Source of the DNA: Novosphingobium ginsenosidimutans
Lineage (GTDB): Bacteria; Pseudomonadota; Alphaproteobacteria; Sphingomonadales; Sphingomonadaceae
Assembly (NCBI RefSeq): GCF_007954425.1
Contig: NZ_CP042345.1
Coordinates: 2,354,001 to 2,418,000, forward strand
Reading direction: 5' to 3'
DNA length: 64,000 bases
This document shows, piece after piece, positions 17,131-25,953 of the stretch. How positions within the stretch are numbered: position 1 is the stretch's first letter; every line of letters starts with the position of its first letter. The translations under genes and the position numbers were made by a program. The notes beneath the pieces were generated by a model. That model searched no databases, was not told the DNA's origin, and was given only the letters and a program-made list of their open reading frames with translations.

Positions 17131-19476
17131 ATGCGGTACTCGTGCGTTCTTGGCTGGTCGTCGCTCGCGGCGGTCGCGGTTTCCCTGGCTGTTCCGGCCC
17201 ATGCGGCTGAAGCGGCCGATGAGGGCACCAACGCCCAAGCGGCGGACAAGGATGTCATCATCGTAACGGCCACGCGCCAGGCGGCTGACAAGCAGACCGT
17301 CGGCGTCGCACTGACTGCGCTGACCACTGAAGACCTGCAACTGCTCGCCCCGCGCTCGCTGCTCGATATCCAGGGCTCGGCGCCGAACGTGTTTATCGGC
17401 AGCGGCACCGCCGCCCCCGCGCAGAGCGCCATCTTCATCCGCGGGCAGGGCTACGCCGACGTCGAAAAGACCCAGAGCCCGCCGGTCGGCGTGATCCAGG
17501 ACGGTGTGTTCTTCGGTAACAACACCGGCCAGCTGCTCGACATGTTCAACATCTGCTCAGTCGAGGTCGACCGCGGGCCGCAGGGCATCTTCTATGGCAA
17601 GAACACCACCGCAGGTCTGATCAACCTGACCCGCTGCGCGCCCACGCGCGAGCTTGGGGTCAGCCTTGAGGCGGGCTATGGCTCGTTCAACGAGTTCTAC
17701 GGCCGCGGCGTGGTCAACGCGCCGCTGGGTGACCGGGGCGGCATCGCCTTCTCTGGCCAGTATCGCAGCATCGACGGCATCCTCAACAACGTCTTCACAG
17801 GGCGGCGTGCCGGCGATTCGGAATACCGCGCTTTCAACATCAAGCTGAACTACGACCTGGCCGACTGGTTGAATGCGGATCTCAGCTATGACAACATCCA
17901 TCAGACCGGCGGCGGCACTCCGGTGCAGTTCGGCAACAAGCTGACCGCGTCCATCCTTTCGGGCGGCAATCCTGCGCTGATCTGGCCCAAGTACAATGCT
18001 GAGACGGGCAGCCCCGATGGTCTGAAGCCGCGCGACATTGGCAACAACCTTGATGCCGACTGGGACCGCCTGAATACCAATATCATCAGCCTTGCGCTCA
18101 AGGCGAAGACCCCGATCGGCGAACTCGTCTCCCAGACCTCGTACATGTCTTCCGCCGATACCGTGAACCAGGACTTTGACGGCACCTGTGTTGGCGCCGC
18201 GGGCTGCACCAGCGTGGGCAATCCGCTGCTGGCCGCCACTGGCAGCCAGCTTCTGACCAACCGTGATCAGACCTACAAGCAGTTCACCCAGGAAGTCCGG
18301 CTTCAGGGCAGCGCAGCGAATGGCCTGGTCGATTACATCGTCGGCGCGTTCTATTACGATCACAAGATTACGCTGCACCAGAACACCAACAAGGCGATCG
18401 ACCAGTTCTCAGGCGAAAACGCCCACAGCTGGTCGTTCTTTGGCAACATTGACCTCAATCCGACTGACACGATCAAGCTCTCGGCCGGGGTGCGCAACAT
18501 TTCCGAGACCAAGAGCTTTAACACCCGGTATATCCTGCTCGGCACGATCCCGCTGATCCCGCAGATCAACGACAAACGCAGCTGGGACAAGCTGATTACC
18601 CGCTTCAACGTGCAGTGGCAGGCAACGCCGGATGTGTTGCTCTATGCAAACCGTTCGGAAGGGTTCCGCTCGGGCGGCTTCTCGATCCGCGGCACGCTGT
18701 CAGAGCGGCAAGCCAGCCAGACCAACTGCGGGGTTGTCGGCGGCTGCCCGAACAACAACTTCCTCTCGTTCCTGCCGGAAACCAACACGACCTATGAAGG
18801 GGGGATCAAGAGCCGGTTCCTGAACCGCGCGGTCACCTTCAACGCGGCTGGCTTCATCAACAACATCGACAACTTCCAGCAATCGCAGGTTGTCGTGACG
18901 CCCGGCTATGGCCCTGGCACGAACACCTATGTCACCAGCTTCCCGAAGGTTCAGATCAAGGGGCTGGAGTTCGAGCTGGATCTTGATTTCGGCAAGATGA
19001 CCGAATCGATGGAGGGCTTCCGGCTCTCCGGCACGCTCGGGATCCAGGACGCCAAGGTGAAGGACGGCCGGGTCAATGGGCAAACGGCGGCGATTGGTGC
19101 CGGGGCCCAGGCCGGCGCGCCTGGCACCACTGCCAACTTCACCGGCGTGCTCCTTCAGCGCGTGCCAAAGAACAATTTCACCCTGCGCGGCAGCTATGTC
19201 CGCGATCTCTCGGATGACGCGAAGCTCTCGCTCACCGTCGGCTATTCGTGGATCGATAGCTTCTCGCTCGGAACGTTTGGCACGCTCAACGACATCCAGC
19301 CCAGCTACGGCCTGCTCGATGCTTCGGCCACGCTTGACTACAAGGGCTACTTCCTGCGGGTGGCGGGCAAGAACCTGACCGACAAAGCCTATCGCACCCA
19401 GTCACTGCCCACCGTGTTTTTCCAGGGCTGGGCAGCCCCGGCGACGGTGACTGTCTCGGTCGGCGCAAAGTTCTGA
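17131..19476 (+). CDS. TonB-dependent outer-membrane receptor
   Basis: 781 aa. Gated 22-strand barrel for uptake of a scarce ligand driven by TonB; the ligand is not evident. A signal peptide ends near PAHAAEA (about 27), a TonB-box-like segment KDVIIVTATR comes next, and the plug domain contains VEVDRGPQGIFYGKNTTAGLIN. The C-terminus VSVGAKF ends in phenylalanine as barrels do. Cysteines occur in close pairs in the plug (NICSVEV...TRCAPT) and in predicted loops (GTCVGAAGCTS, NCGVVGGCP), suggesting disulfide staples. ATG 17131 is preferred to the longer frame because AGGAGAGG precedes it. No transporter or regulator is adjacent. Confidence 0.9.
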   Translation: MRYSCVLGWSSLAAVAVSLAVPAHAAEAADEGTNAQAADKDVIIVTATRQAADKQTVGVALTALTTEDLQLLAPRSLLDIQGSAPNVFIGSGTAAPAQSAIFIRGQGYADVEKTQSPPVGVIQDGVFFGNNTGQLLDMFNICSVEVDRGPQGIFYGKNTTAGLINLTRCAPTRELGVSLEAGYGSFNEFYGRGVVNAPLGDRGGIAFSGQYRSIDGILNNVFTGRRAGDSEYRAFNIKLNYDLADWLNADLSYDNIHQTGGGTPVQFGNKLTASILSGGNPALIWPKYNAETGSPDGLKPRDIGNNLDADWDRLNTNIISLALKAKTPIGELVSQTSYMSSADTVNQDFDGTCVGAAGCTSVGNPLLAATGSQLLTNRDQTYKQFTQEVRLQGSAANGLVDYIVGAFYYDHKITLHQNTNKAIDQFSGENAHSWSFFGNIDLNPTDTIKLSAGVRNISETKSFNTRYILLGTIPLIPQINDKRSWDKLITRFNVQWQATPDVLLYANRSEGFRSGGFSIRGTLSERQASQTNCGVVGGCPNNNFLSFLPETNTTYEGGIKSRFLNRAVTFNAAGFINNIDNFQQSQVVVTPGYGPGTNTYVTSFPKVQIKGLEFELDLDFGKMTESMEGFRLSGTLGIQDAKVKDGRVNGQTAAIGAGAQAGAPGTTANFTGVLLQRVPKNNFTLRGSYVRDLSDDAKLSLTVGYSWIDSFSLGTFGTLNDIQPSYGLLDASATLDYKGYFLRVAGKNLTDKAYRTQSLPTVFFQGWAAPATVTVSVGAKF

Positions 19477-19506
19477 TGATTCGCGCTGCACTCGGCTCGA
19501 AAAGCA

Positions 19507-19527
19507 CCGCGTAATAAAATTACGCGG
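19507..19527. repeat. short perfect inverted repeat
   Basis: CCGCGTAAT-AAA-ATTACGCGG has 9-bp arms and a 3-base centre, 30 bases after the receptor stop. No T-run follows. It may be a weak terminator or a dyad operator site; the sequence alone does not decide. Confidence 0.5.
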
Positions 19528-19661
19528 ACTGTCGGGTGCAGCGATTTTTCGCTTTGCAAGGGGCGGGTCCTGTGCAAGAGGGCGCGCCTCTCCCAATCGC
19601 TGCTTGCGGGGCGGGCGGGCGCTGCCTAACAGCGCGCAGTCCGGCGGGCGCCGGGAGATAT

Positions 19662-19739
19662 GGCGATCGTAGCTCAGTTGGTTAGAGCGCCGGTTTGTGG
19701 TACCGGAGGTCGTGGGTTCGAACCCCATCGATCGCCCCA
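19662..19739 (+). tRNA. tRNA-His (GTG)
   Basis: Acceptor arms GCGATCG and CGATCGC pair. The anticodon loop TTTGTGGT carries GTG, the D arm is TAGCTCAGTTGGTTAGAGC and the T loop TTCGAAC, and CCA is encoded. The extra G at 19662 opposite the discriminator C is the G-1 identity base of tRNA-His. Confidence 0.96.
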
Positions 19740-19780
19740 TTTCTCCCTTGATCCAGCACGCCGCTCACAAGGAGAGCCGC

Positions 19781-20845
19781 GTGCCTGCGATCTGGGAAGA
19801 GCCCGATTTCGATGATCACGAACTGGTCCAGGTGGTGCGTGATCGCGCCAGCGGGCTGACCGCGATTATCGCACTACACTCGACTCGCCTCGGCCCCGGC
19901 GCGGGTGGTACGCGGTTCTGGCACTATGGCGATCCGGCCATGGCGATGCGCGATGCGCTGCGCCTGTCGCGCGGGATGAGCTACAAGAACGCCATGGCCG
20001 GCCTGCCGATGGGTGGGGGCAAGGCCGTGGTCCTGGCCGATCCGGTCGGCACCAAGACGCCCGAATTGCTTGCCGCCTTTGGCAGCGCGATCGATGCGCT
20101 GGGCGGCCGCTATGTTACGGCTGAGGACGTGGGGATGAGCGAGGCCGACATGGTCGCCATCGCCGCCAAGACTCGGCACGTCACTGGCCTGCCGCCGCAG
20201 GATGCCAGCCAGGCTGGCGGCGATCCCGGCCCGTTCACCGCGCGCGGGATCTTTTATGGCATCAAGGCGGCCGTCGCCCACAAGCTGGGCACCGATAGCC
20301 TCGCCGGCGTCCATGTCGCGATCCAGGGCACCGGCAGCGTCGGCGGCGGCGTGGCCCGCCTGCTCGCTGGTGAAGGCGCGCGGCTGACCCTGGCCGACGT
20401 CAACGCTGACCGCGCCAAGGCGCTCGCTGCCGAACTGGGCGGCGTGGCGGTCGCAGCCGAGACGATCATGGACATTGAATGCGATGTATTCAGCCCCAAT
20501 GCCTTGGGTGCGATCCTGGACGATGCCGGAATCGCGCGGCTGCGCGCGCCAATCGTGGCGGGCGGAGCCAACAACCAGCTGGCCCGGCCCGAACACGGCC
20601 AGGTCCTCGCCGCGCGCGGGATCCTCTATGCGCCTGACTATGTGATCAATGCCGGCGGGATCATCGCGGTTGCGCTGGAATACCTGGCGCGCGAGCATGG
20701 CCAACCGAGTTCGCTGGATGAAGTGCACCGCCGGCTGGAGGAAATCCCCGGCCGCCTGACCGCGATCTGGGACGAGAGCAAGGCCAGTGGCCGCTCGGCG
20801 GACCAGGTGGCAGACAGCATGGCACAGGCGCTGATCGGGCGGTAA
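19781..20845 (+). CDS. Glu/Leu/Phe/Val dehydrogenase (leucine dehydrogenase type)
   Basis: 354 aa. NAD-dependent oxidative deamination of a branched or aromatic amino acid; leucine or valine is most likely by length and motifs. The substrate and catalytic lysines are Lys69 (SYKNAMAGLP) and Lys81 (MGGGKAVV), the catalytic aspartate is Asp116 (TAEDVGMS). The Rossmann domain starts at AIQGTGSVGGG, and PIVAGGANNQLA is also conserved. GTG 19781 is chosen because AAGGAG lies at an ideal distance; a longer frame overlaps tRNA-His and cannot be right. It stands alone between tRNA-His and the ccm operon. Confidence 0.88.
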   Translation: MPAIWEEPDFDDHELVQVVRDRASGLTAIIALHSTRLGPGAGGTRFWHYGDPAMAMRDALRLSRGMSYKNAMAGLPMGGGKAVVLADPVGTKTPELLAAFGSAIDALGGRYVTAEDVGMSEADMVAIAAKTRHVTGLPPQDASQAGGDPGPFTARGIFYGIKAAVAHKLGTDSLAGVHVAIQGTGSVGGGVARLLAGEGARLTLADVNADRAKALAAELGGVAVAAETIMDIECDVFSPNALGAILDDAGIARLRAPIVAGGANNQLARPEHGQVLAARGILYAPDYVINAGGIIAVALEYLAREHGQPSSLDEVHRRLEEIPGRLTAIWDESKASGRSADQVADSMAQALIGR

Positions 20846-20966
20846 GCCAGCGCTTAGGCCAGGTGGCGGGGGCCGCAGCGCCCACATCATTCCCCTAAGC
20901 ACTACTTGCCCGAATCCCCGCGCCCTGCCAAAGGGTGCTCACCTTATTTCGGGCCTATCGCCACGC

Positions 20967-21707
20967 ATGCACGGCTTTGCCAATCCTGCTCGCTTCCTGC
21001 GCCTTGCGCGCTGGTTGACGCCGTTGCTGCTGGTCACCGGACTGGTCCTTACCGGCATAACGCTGACCTGGGCCTTATTGGCCGCGCCGGCCGAGCGCCT
21101 GCAGGGCGATTCCGCCAAAATTCTGTTCGTTCACGTGCCCGCCGCCTGGCTGGGCATGGGCGGCTGGAGTGCATTGGCGATTGCCAGCCTGACCGAACTG
21201 GTATGGCGCCATCCGCTAGCAGCAATAGGCGCGCGGGCAGTTGCGCTGCCGGGGGCCTTTTTCGCCGCACTGTGCCTTGCCACGGGTTCGCTGTGGGGGC
21301 GTCCGGCCTGGGGCACCTGGTGGGTGTGGGACGGGCGGCTGACCTCGATGCTGGTGCTGCTGTTCCTCTACCTGGCCTATATGGCTCTGGCGGAGGCGGC
21401 GGACCGCGATGGCGGCAACGGTTCGGGGCAAAGCCGCATTCCGGCGATCTTCGGCCTGGTTGGCGCGATCAACATTCCGATCATCCACTATTCGGTGCTG
21501 TGGTGGAATTCGCTGCACCAGCCGCCCAGCATTGCTATGGGCAAATCCGCGATGGCACCGGTGTTCCTTTATGGCCTGCTCGCCGCCAGCCTGGGCTTCT
21601 CACTGATCTTTGGCGGGGTTGTGCTGGCGCGGATGCGGGCAATTCTGGCCAATGCCCAGGCCGATGCCCGCCTGCGCCGCAAAGCTATGGAACTTGAAGA
21701 TGCGTGA
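20967..21707 (+). CDS. ccmC: cytochrome c maturation protein CcmC (heme exporter subunit)
   Basis: 246 aa. Six-helix inner-membrane protein of the heme-handling family that presents heme to CcmE for cytochrome c assembly. The tryptophan-rich motif appears as WGTWWVWDGRLTSMLVLLFLY, with conserved periplasmic histidines in FVHVPAAW and IIHYSVLWWNSLHQP. This is the first ccm gene in the window; each following gene overlaps the previous one. ccmA and ccmB, its ABC partners, are not in the window. Confidence 0.96.
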   Translation: MHGFANPARFLRLARWLTPLLLVTGLVLTGITLTWALLAAPAERLQGDSAKILFVHVPAAWLGMGGWSALAIASLTELVWRHPLAAIGARAVALPGAFFAALCLATGSLWGRPAWGTWWVWDGRLTSMLVLLFLYLAYMALAEAADRDGGNGSGQSRIPAIFGLVGAINIPIIHYSVLWWNSLHQPPSIAMGKSAMAPVFLYGLLAASLGFSLIFGGVVLARMRAILANAQADARLRRKAMELEDA

Positions 21708-21840
21708 GGGCCTTGATCACTGGCCGTTTATTGCTGCCTCGTTCGCGCTGGGCATCGGTGGGACGCTGGCACTGGTGGCGCAATCATGGCTGGCCATGCG
21801 CCGCGCCGAAGCGCGCCGTGACAAGAGCCGCGGCCGATGA
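21700..21840 (+). CDS. ccmD: heme exporter protein CcmD
   Basis: 46 aa, a typical CcmD. Small single-helix membrane protein that helps release holo-CcmE from CcmABC. It has one hydrophobic segment (about 9-29: WPFIAASFALGIGGTLALVA) and a basic C-terminal tail (RRAEARRDKSRGR), as in the family. ATG 21700 overlaps the ccmC end by 8 bases and its stop overlaps ccmE (ATGA). Confidence 0.88.
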   Translation: MREGLDHWPFIAASFALGIGGTLALVAQSWLAMRRAEARRDKSRGR

Positions 21841-22283
21841 AAGCCAAGCATCAACGGCTGATCCTGGCCCTGATCGCGCTTGTCGCGTTGGTTGGTGCAG
21901 GCGTGCTCGCCGCCTGGGCGCTGCGCAGCCAGGCCTCGTTCTTCTATCTGCCGGCTGACTATGCCGCCAACCCGCCTGAAGCTGGCCGCGCGGTTCGGCT
22001 AGGCGGCATGGTGGAGAAAGGCTCGATCAAGACCGCCGCCGATGGCGTGACGATCACCTTCGTGATCCATGATGACAAGGCGCGCGTGCCGGTTACCTTC
22101 AAGGGCATCGTGCCTGACCTGTTCGTCGAAGGATCGGGCGCCGTTGCCGAAGGCCGCCGCCAGCCTGACGGCAGCTTCCTTGCCGACAATGTCCTCGCCA
22201 AGCATGACGAGAACTATGTTCCGCGCGAAATGAAGGACATGACCACCGAACAGGCCCGCCAGGCGATCGAAGAGACCAAATGA
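21837..22283 (+). CDS. ccmE: cytochrome c maturation heme chaperone CcmE
   Basis: 148 aa. Periplasmic, membrane-anchored OB-fold protein that binds heme covalently and passes it to CcmF. An N-terminal anchor helix (about 8-28) is followed by the beta-barrel. The heme-binding His123 and Tyr127 are in LAKHDENYVP, the classical HxxxY form. The gene overlaps both neighbours by four bases. Confidence 0.97.
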   Translation: MKAKHQRLILALIALVALVGAGVLAAWALRSQASFFYLPADYAANPPEAGRAVRLGGMVEKGSIKTAADGVTITFVIHDDKARVPVTFKGIVPDLFVEGSGAVAEGRRQPDGSFLADNVLAKHDENYVPREMKDMTTEQARQAIEETK

Positions 22284-24223
22284 TCGCGGAATTCGGCCTT
22301 GCTGCCCTGTGGCTTGCTGCGGCACTGGCCGCGCTCCAGTTGATCGCCGGGGCGCTGGCACTCACCCCGCGCGGGGCTGCGCTTGCGGGGCTCGTTCGCC
22401 CGGTCGCGGTGGTGCAGGGTGTGCTGGTTGCGCTGTCCTTTGCCGCGCTGATCACCCTGTTTGCCCAGACCGATCTGTCGGTGGAACTCGTCGCCAAGAA
22501 TTCTCACTCGATGAAGCCGCTGATCTACAAGATCTCCGGCACCTGGGGGAACCACGAAGGCTCGATGCTGCTGTGGGTGATGGTCATGGGGCTGTCTGGC
22601 TCATTCGTGGCCGCGGTTGAACGCCGGTTGCCCGAGCCAACCATGTTGGCGACGCTGGCCGGCCAAGCCTTCGTCAGCCTGGGCTTCTATGCCTTCCTGC
22701 TGCTCTCCTCGAACCCGTTCACCCGGTTGAGTTCACCGGCGATCGAAGGGGCGGGCCTTAACCCGCTGCTGCAGGACCCCGGCCTCGCCTTCCATCCGCC
22801 GCCGCTGTACATCGGCTATGTCGGCCTCTCGGTCGCCTTCAGTTTCGCGATTGGCGCGCTGGTTACGCGCGAAGTCGGTCCGGCCTTTGCCCGCGCGATG
22901 CGGCCCTGGGTGCTGGGCGCGTGGATTTTCCTGACGCTGGGGATCACGGCCGGCTCGTACTGGGCCTATTACGAACTTGGCTGGGGCGGCTGGTGGTTCT
23001 GGGACCCGGTCGAGAATGCCAGCCTGATGCCGTGGCTGGCGGCGACGGCGCTGCTCCACTCGGTTTCGGTGTTGGCGGCGCGCAATGCGCTGCGCGCCTG
23101 GACGGTGATGCTGGGTGTGGTGGCCTTTTCGATGTCGATGGTCGGCACTTTCCTGGTCCGCTCCGGTATTCTTACTTCGGTCCACGCTTTTGCGGTCGAT
23201 CCGGAACGCGGCAGCTTCATCCTCGGCCTGCTGGCGCTCAATATTGGCGGGGCGCTGGTGCTGTTCGGGCTGCGCGCCTCAAGCGTGACGGAGGGGGAGC
23301 GCTTTACCGCAACCAGCCGCGAAAGCGCGCTGGTGTTCAACAATGTCATGCTCAGTGCGATCCTGGGGATCGTGCTGGTCGGGACCCTCTATCCGCTGCT
23401 GGCCGAAGCGCTGGGCGCCAAGGTTTCGGTCGGGCCGCCTTACTTCAATCCGGTCAGCGCGATCTTCGCGGTGCCAATGCTGCTGGTCCTCATGGTCGGC
23501 CCGCTGCTGCGCTGGCGGCGTGACAGCTTGCGCCGGATCAGGTTGCAGATCGCCATCCCGGCGGTGTTGCTCGTCGGTACGCTGATCTGGGCGGCAAGCC
23601 AAGCGGTCGGGCTGTTGCCTGCGCTGGGCCTGGCGCTGTCGGCCGCGCTTGCTGTTGCCAGCGTGATGCCGCTGCGTGGGCGCAAGCTGCGGCAGGTCAA
23701 GCTGCCGGTCTGGGGCATGGTAACGGCGCACTTCGGGATTGCAGTTGCGCTGCTTGGCATGGCCAGCGACGCGGCCTTTACCACCGAACGGTTGGTGGCG
23801 GTCCGCGCGGGCCAGGTGGTTGATGTCGGCCCCTGGCAGGTTACCCTGCAACGGATCGAACCGGTCGCTGGCCCGAATTGGACCGCGCTGCGCGGCGATC
23901 TGGCGGTTAGCTACAAGGGCGGCTCGGTTACCGAACTTCATCCGGCGGCGCGGACTTTCTGGGCACCGCCGAACGAGACCAACGAGGCCGCGCTCAAGAC
24001 CCGCTGGAACGGCCAGCTTTATGCCGTACTGGGCCAGGCGACTGGGGATGGCCGCTGGCAGCTTCGGCTTTGGTGGAAGCCGTTTGTGCCGATGATCTGG
24101 TACGGCGGTATCCTGATCGCACTGGGCGGACTGATGGCCCTGCTGGGTCGGCTGGCCAGCGACCTGAAGCGGCTGGTCGCGCGGGACAAGATTGCCTACC
24201 GCCGGATGAGGCAGGGCCGATGA
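22280..24223 (+). CDS. ccmF: heme lyase CcmF
   Basis: 647 aa, full length. Large multi-pass inner-membrane protein that joins heme from CcmE to apocytochrome c. The WWD domain is WGGWWFWDPVENASLMPWL, preceded by GNHEGSMLLWV and followed by FLVRSGILTSVHAFA, all signature blocks. The C-terminal periplasmic domain (about 480-600) precedes a last helix. It overlaps ccmE and ccmG by four bases each. Confidence 0.97.
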   Translation: MIAEFGLAALWLAAALAALQLIAGALALTPRGAALAGLVRPVAVVQGVLVALSFAALITLFAQTDLSVELVAKNSHSMKPLIYKISGTWGNHEGSMLLWVMVMGLSGSFVAAVERRLPEPTMLATLAGQAFVSLGFYAFLLLSSNPFTRLSSPAIEGAGLNPLLQDPGLAFHPPPLYIGYVGLSVAFSFAIGALVTREVGPAFARAMRPWVLGAWIFLTLGITAGSYWAYYELGWGGWWFWDPVENASLMPWLAATALLHSVSVLAARNALRAWTVMLGVVAFSMSMVGTFLVRSGILTSVHAFAVDPERGSFILGLLALNIGGALVLFGLRASSVTEGERFTATSRESALVFNNVMLSAILGIVLVGTLYPLLAEALGAKVSVGPPYFNPVSAIFAVPMLLVLMVGPLLRWRRDSLRRIRLQIAIPAVLLVGTLIWAASQAVGLLPALGLALSAALAVASVMPLRGRKLRQVKLPVWGMVTAHFGIAVALLGMASDAAFTTERLVAVRAGQVVDVGPWQVTLQRIEPVAGPNWTALRGDLAVSYKGGSVTELHPAARTFWAPPNETNEAALKTRWNGQLYAVLGQATGDGRWQLRLWWKPFVPMIWYGGILIALGGLMALLGRLASDLKRLVARDKIAYRRMRQGR

Positions 24224-24768
24224 GCGAGACCAAGCCCACTGCGCGCTGGACACTGTGGCTGCCGCTGGCGCTATTCCTGGGCTTCATCGCTCTGGTGATG
24301 ATCGGGCTGTATCGTCCGGCCGACCGGGAAGTGGCGAGCACCATGATCGGCAAGCCGCTGCCCGAGTTCACCCTGCGCGCTGCGGTGGCGGATCGCCCGG
24401 GCTTGGCGCGTGCAGACCTCGCTGACGGCAAGCCGCGCCTGCTCAACGTCTTTGCCTCGTGGTGCGTGCCCTGCGCCGTCGAGGCACCGCAACTTGCCAC
24501 GCTCAAGGCCGAGGGTATCGAGATTGCCGGTGTCGCGATCCGGGACCGGCCTGAGGATGTGGCCACGTTCCTGGCCCGGCATGGCAACCCCTTCGCCCGG
24601 ATCGGAGCGGATGATCGCTCGATCGTCCAGCTCGGGATCGGCTCATCGGGCGTGCCAGAAACCTTCGTGATCGATGGCAAGGGCACGATCCGTTACCAGC
24701 ATATCGGCGAAATCCGGCCCGAGCATGTCACGCTGCTGCGTGAAAAGCTGAAGGAGGCGGCGCAATGA
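24220..24768 (+). CDS. ccmG: thiol:disulfide interchange protein CcmG/DsbE
   Basis: 182 aa. Membrane-anchored periplasmic thioredoxin that reduces the CXXCH cysteines of apocytochrome c. One N-terminal membrane helix (about 11-31) precedes the thioredoxin fold. The redox pair is Cys82-Cys85 in FASWCVPCAVEAP, and the cis-proline loop is SSGVPETFVID. A longer open frame exists upstream, but ATG 24220 overlaps the ccmF stop by four bases and gives the family N-terminus. Confidence 0.96.
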   Translation: MSETKPTARWTLWLPLALFLGFIALVMIGLYRPADREVASTMIGKPLPEFTLRAAVADRPGLARADLADGKPRLLNVFASWCVPCAVEAPQLATLKAEGIEIAGVAIRDRPEDVATFLARHGNPFARIGADDRSIVQLGIGSSGVPETFVIDGKGTIRYQHIGEIRPEHVTLLREKLKEAAQ

Positions 24769-25178
24769 TCCGGTTGCTGCTGGCCTGTTTTGCGCTGTTC
24801 ATGGCCCTGCCGGTTGCGGCTCAGGACGCCGTTCCACCGGCGCCCTATGCCAATGTCCAGCTGGCCGATCCGGCGCAGGAGGCCAAGGCCCACGCCCTGA
24901 TGCTGACCCTGCGCTGCCTCAAGTGCCAGAGCCAGTCGATTGCCGATTCCGATGCGCCGATGGCGGGCGACATGCGCAGCCTAGTGCGAGAGCGGATTGC
25001 TGCCGGCGAAGAGCCGGAGGCGATCCGGGCCTGGCTGGTCGAGCGCTATGGTGACTATGTCAGCTATCAGCCGCGCGTGACCGAGCTGACCTGGCCGCTC
25101 TATGCCATTCCGCTGCTGCTGCTGCTGGGCGTTGGCCTGGTGCTGCGGCGGCGTCTGCGCCGGGGGAGTGAGCAATGA
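24765..25178 (+). CDS. ccmH: cytochrome c maturation protein CcmH (CcmL/NrfF type)
   Basis: 137 aa. Periplasmic thiol oxidoreductase that works with CcmG on the heme-binding cysteines. A signal peptide ends near PVAAQ (20), the active motif LRCLKCQSQS holds Cys51 and Cys54, the DMRSLVRERIAAGEEPEAIRAWLVERYGDYV block is conserved, and a C-terminal membrane helix (about 105-125) anchors it. It overlaps ccmG and the next gene by four bases each. Confidence 0.95.
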   Translation: MIRLLLACFALFMALPVAAQDAVPPAPYANVQLADPAQEAKAHALMLTLRCLKCQSQSIADSDAPMAGDMRSLVRERIAAGEEPEAIRAWLVERYGDYVSYQPRVTELTWPLYAIPLLLLLGVGLVLRRRLRRGSEQ

Positions 25179-25864
25179 CGCCCGGATTTACTTGGGCCTT
25201 GGTGATCTTAACCGCGCTGGCTGCATTCGGCCTGACCGTGCTGCTGCGCGCACCGCGCAAGGGCTGGGAAGCGATCGGCGCAGCGCTGCTGGTCGGGATC
25301 GCCGGCTATGCCTTTCAAGCCTCTCCTGGTCTTCCGGGCGCGCCGAAAGAAGGGGCTGAGCAAGCCGCCAAGAGCGGCGCGGCTTTGGTCGAAGCGCGGC
25401 AGCAGCTTGCCCAGGCGCAGGCCAGCGGGCAGGGGCTCAACCGCTGGATGGTCATCGGCGATGCCCTGGCCCGCAACGGCCAGTATGGCGAGGCGGCCGG
25501 CGTAATCCTGGGCGCGGTCGAAAAGGAACCGAACAACGCCGACGCCTGGCTGGCCCTGGCCAATGCCCTGGTCGGCCATGCCGAGGGCAATCTGACACCG
25601 GCCGCGCTCTATGCCTATGGCCGCGCCGGCCAAGCTGATCCAATGCACCCCGGGCCGCCGTTCTTCCTCGGTCTGGCCCTGGCGCAGTCTGGCAAGCTGG
25701 CAGAGGCGCGCGGCATTTGGGCGCAGCTGCTGGAGCGCAGCCCGGCCGATGCGCCCTGGCGGGCTGATCTGGCCGAGCGGCTGCAGCGGCTCGATGCTTT
25801 CATCGCCATGCAGGCCCAGCAGTCGCCCCCGTCCGATCCGGCACAAGGCGGGACAGCCCCGTGA
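25175..25864 (+). CDS. ccmI: CcmI/CycH-like TPR protein of the ccm operon
   Basis: 229 aa. CcmI binds the C-terminus of apocytochrome c and hands it to the CcmF-CcmH complex. Two N-terminal membrane segments (about 7-22 and 28-48) are followed by tetratricopeptide helices: a pattern such as GEAAGVILGAVEKEPNNADAWLALANAL recurs twice, ending near residue 210. It is the last gene of the operon, and position supports the role more than sequence does, because TPR proteins are alike. Confidence 0.82.
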   Translation: MTPGFTWALVILTALAAFGLTVLLRAPRKGWEAIGAALLVGIAGYAFQASPGLPGAPKEGAEQAAKSGAALVEARQQLAQAQASGQGLNRWMVIGDALARNGQYGEAAGVILGAVEKEPNNADAWLALANALVGHAEGNLTPAALYAYGRAGQADPMHPGPPFFLGLALAQSGKLAEARGIWAQLLERSPADAPWRADLAERLQRLDAFIAMQAQQSPPSDPAQGGTAP

Positions 25865-25953
25865 GCCGCGTTGCGAGTGCCGCAACACACTGCTAATCGC
25901 TGAAACCTTGCGGCAGGGGGCGGGTCGAGTCTCGCCGTTAATGGGACGCACTG

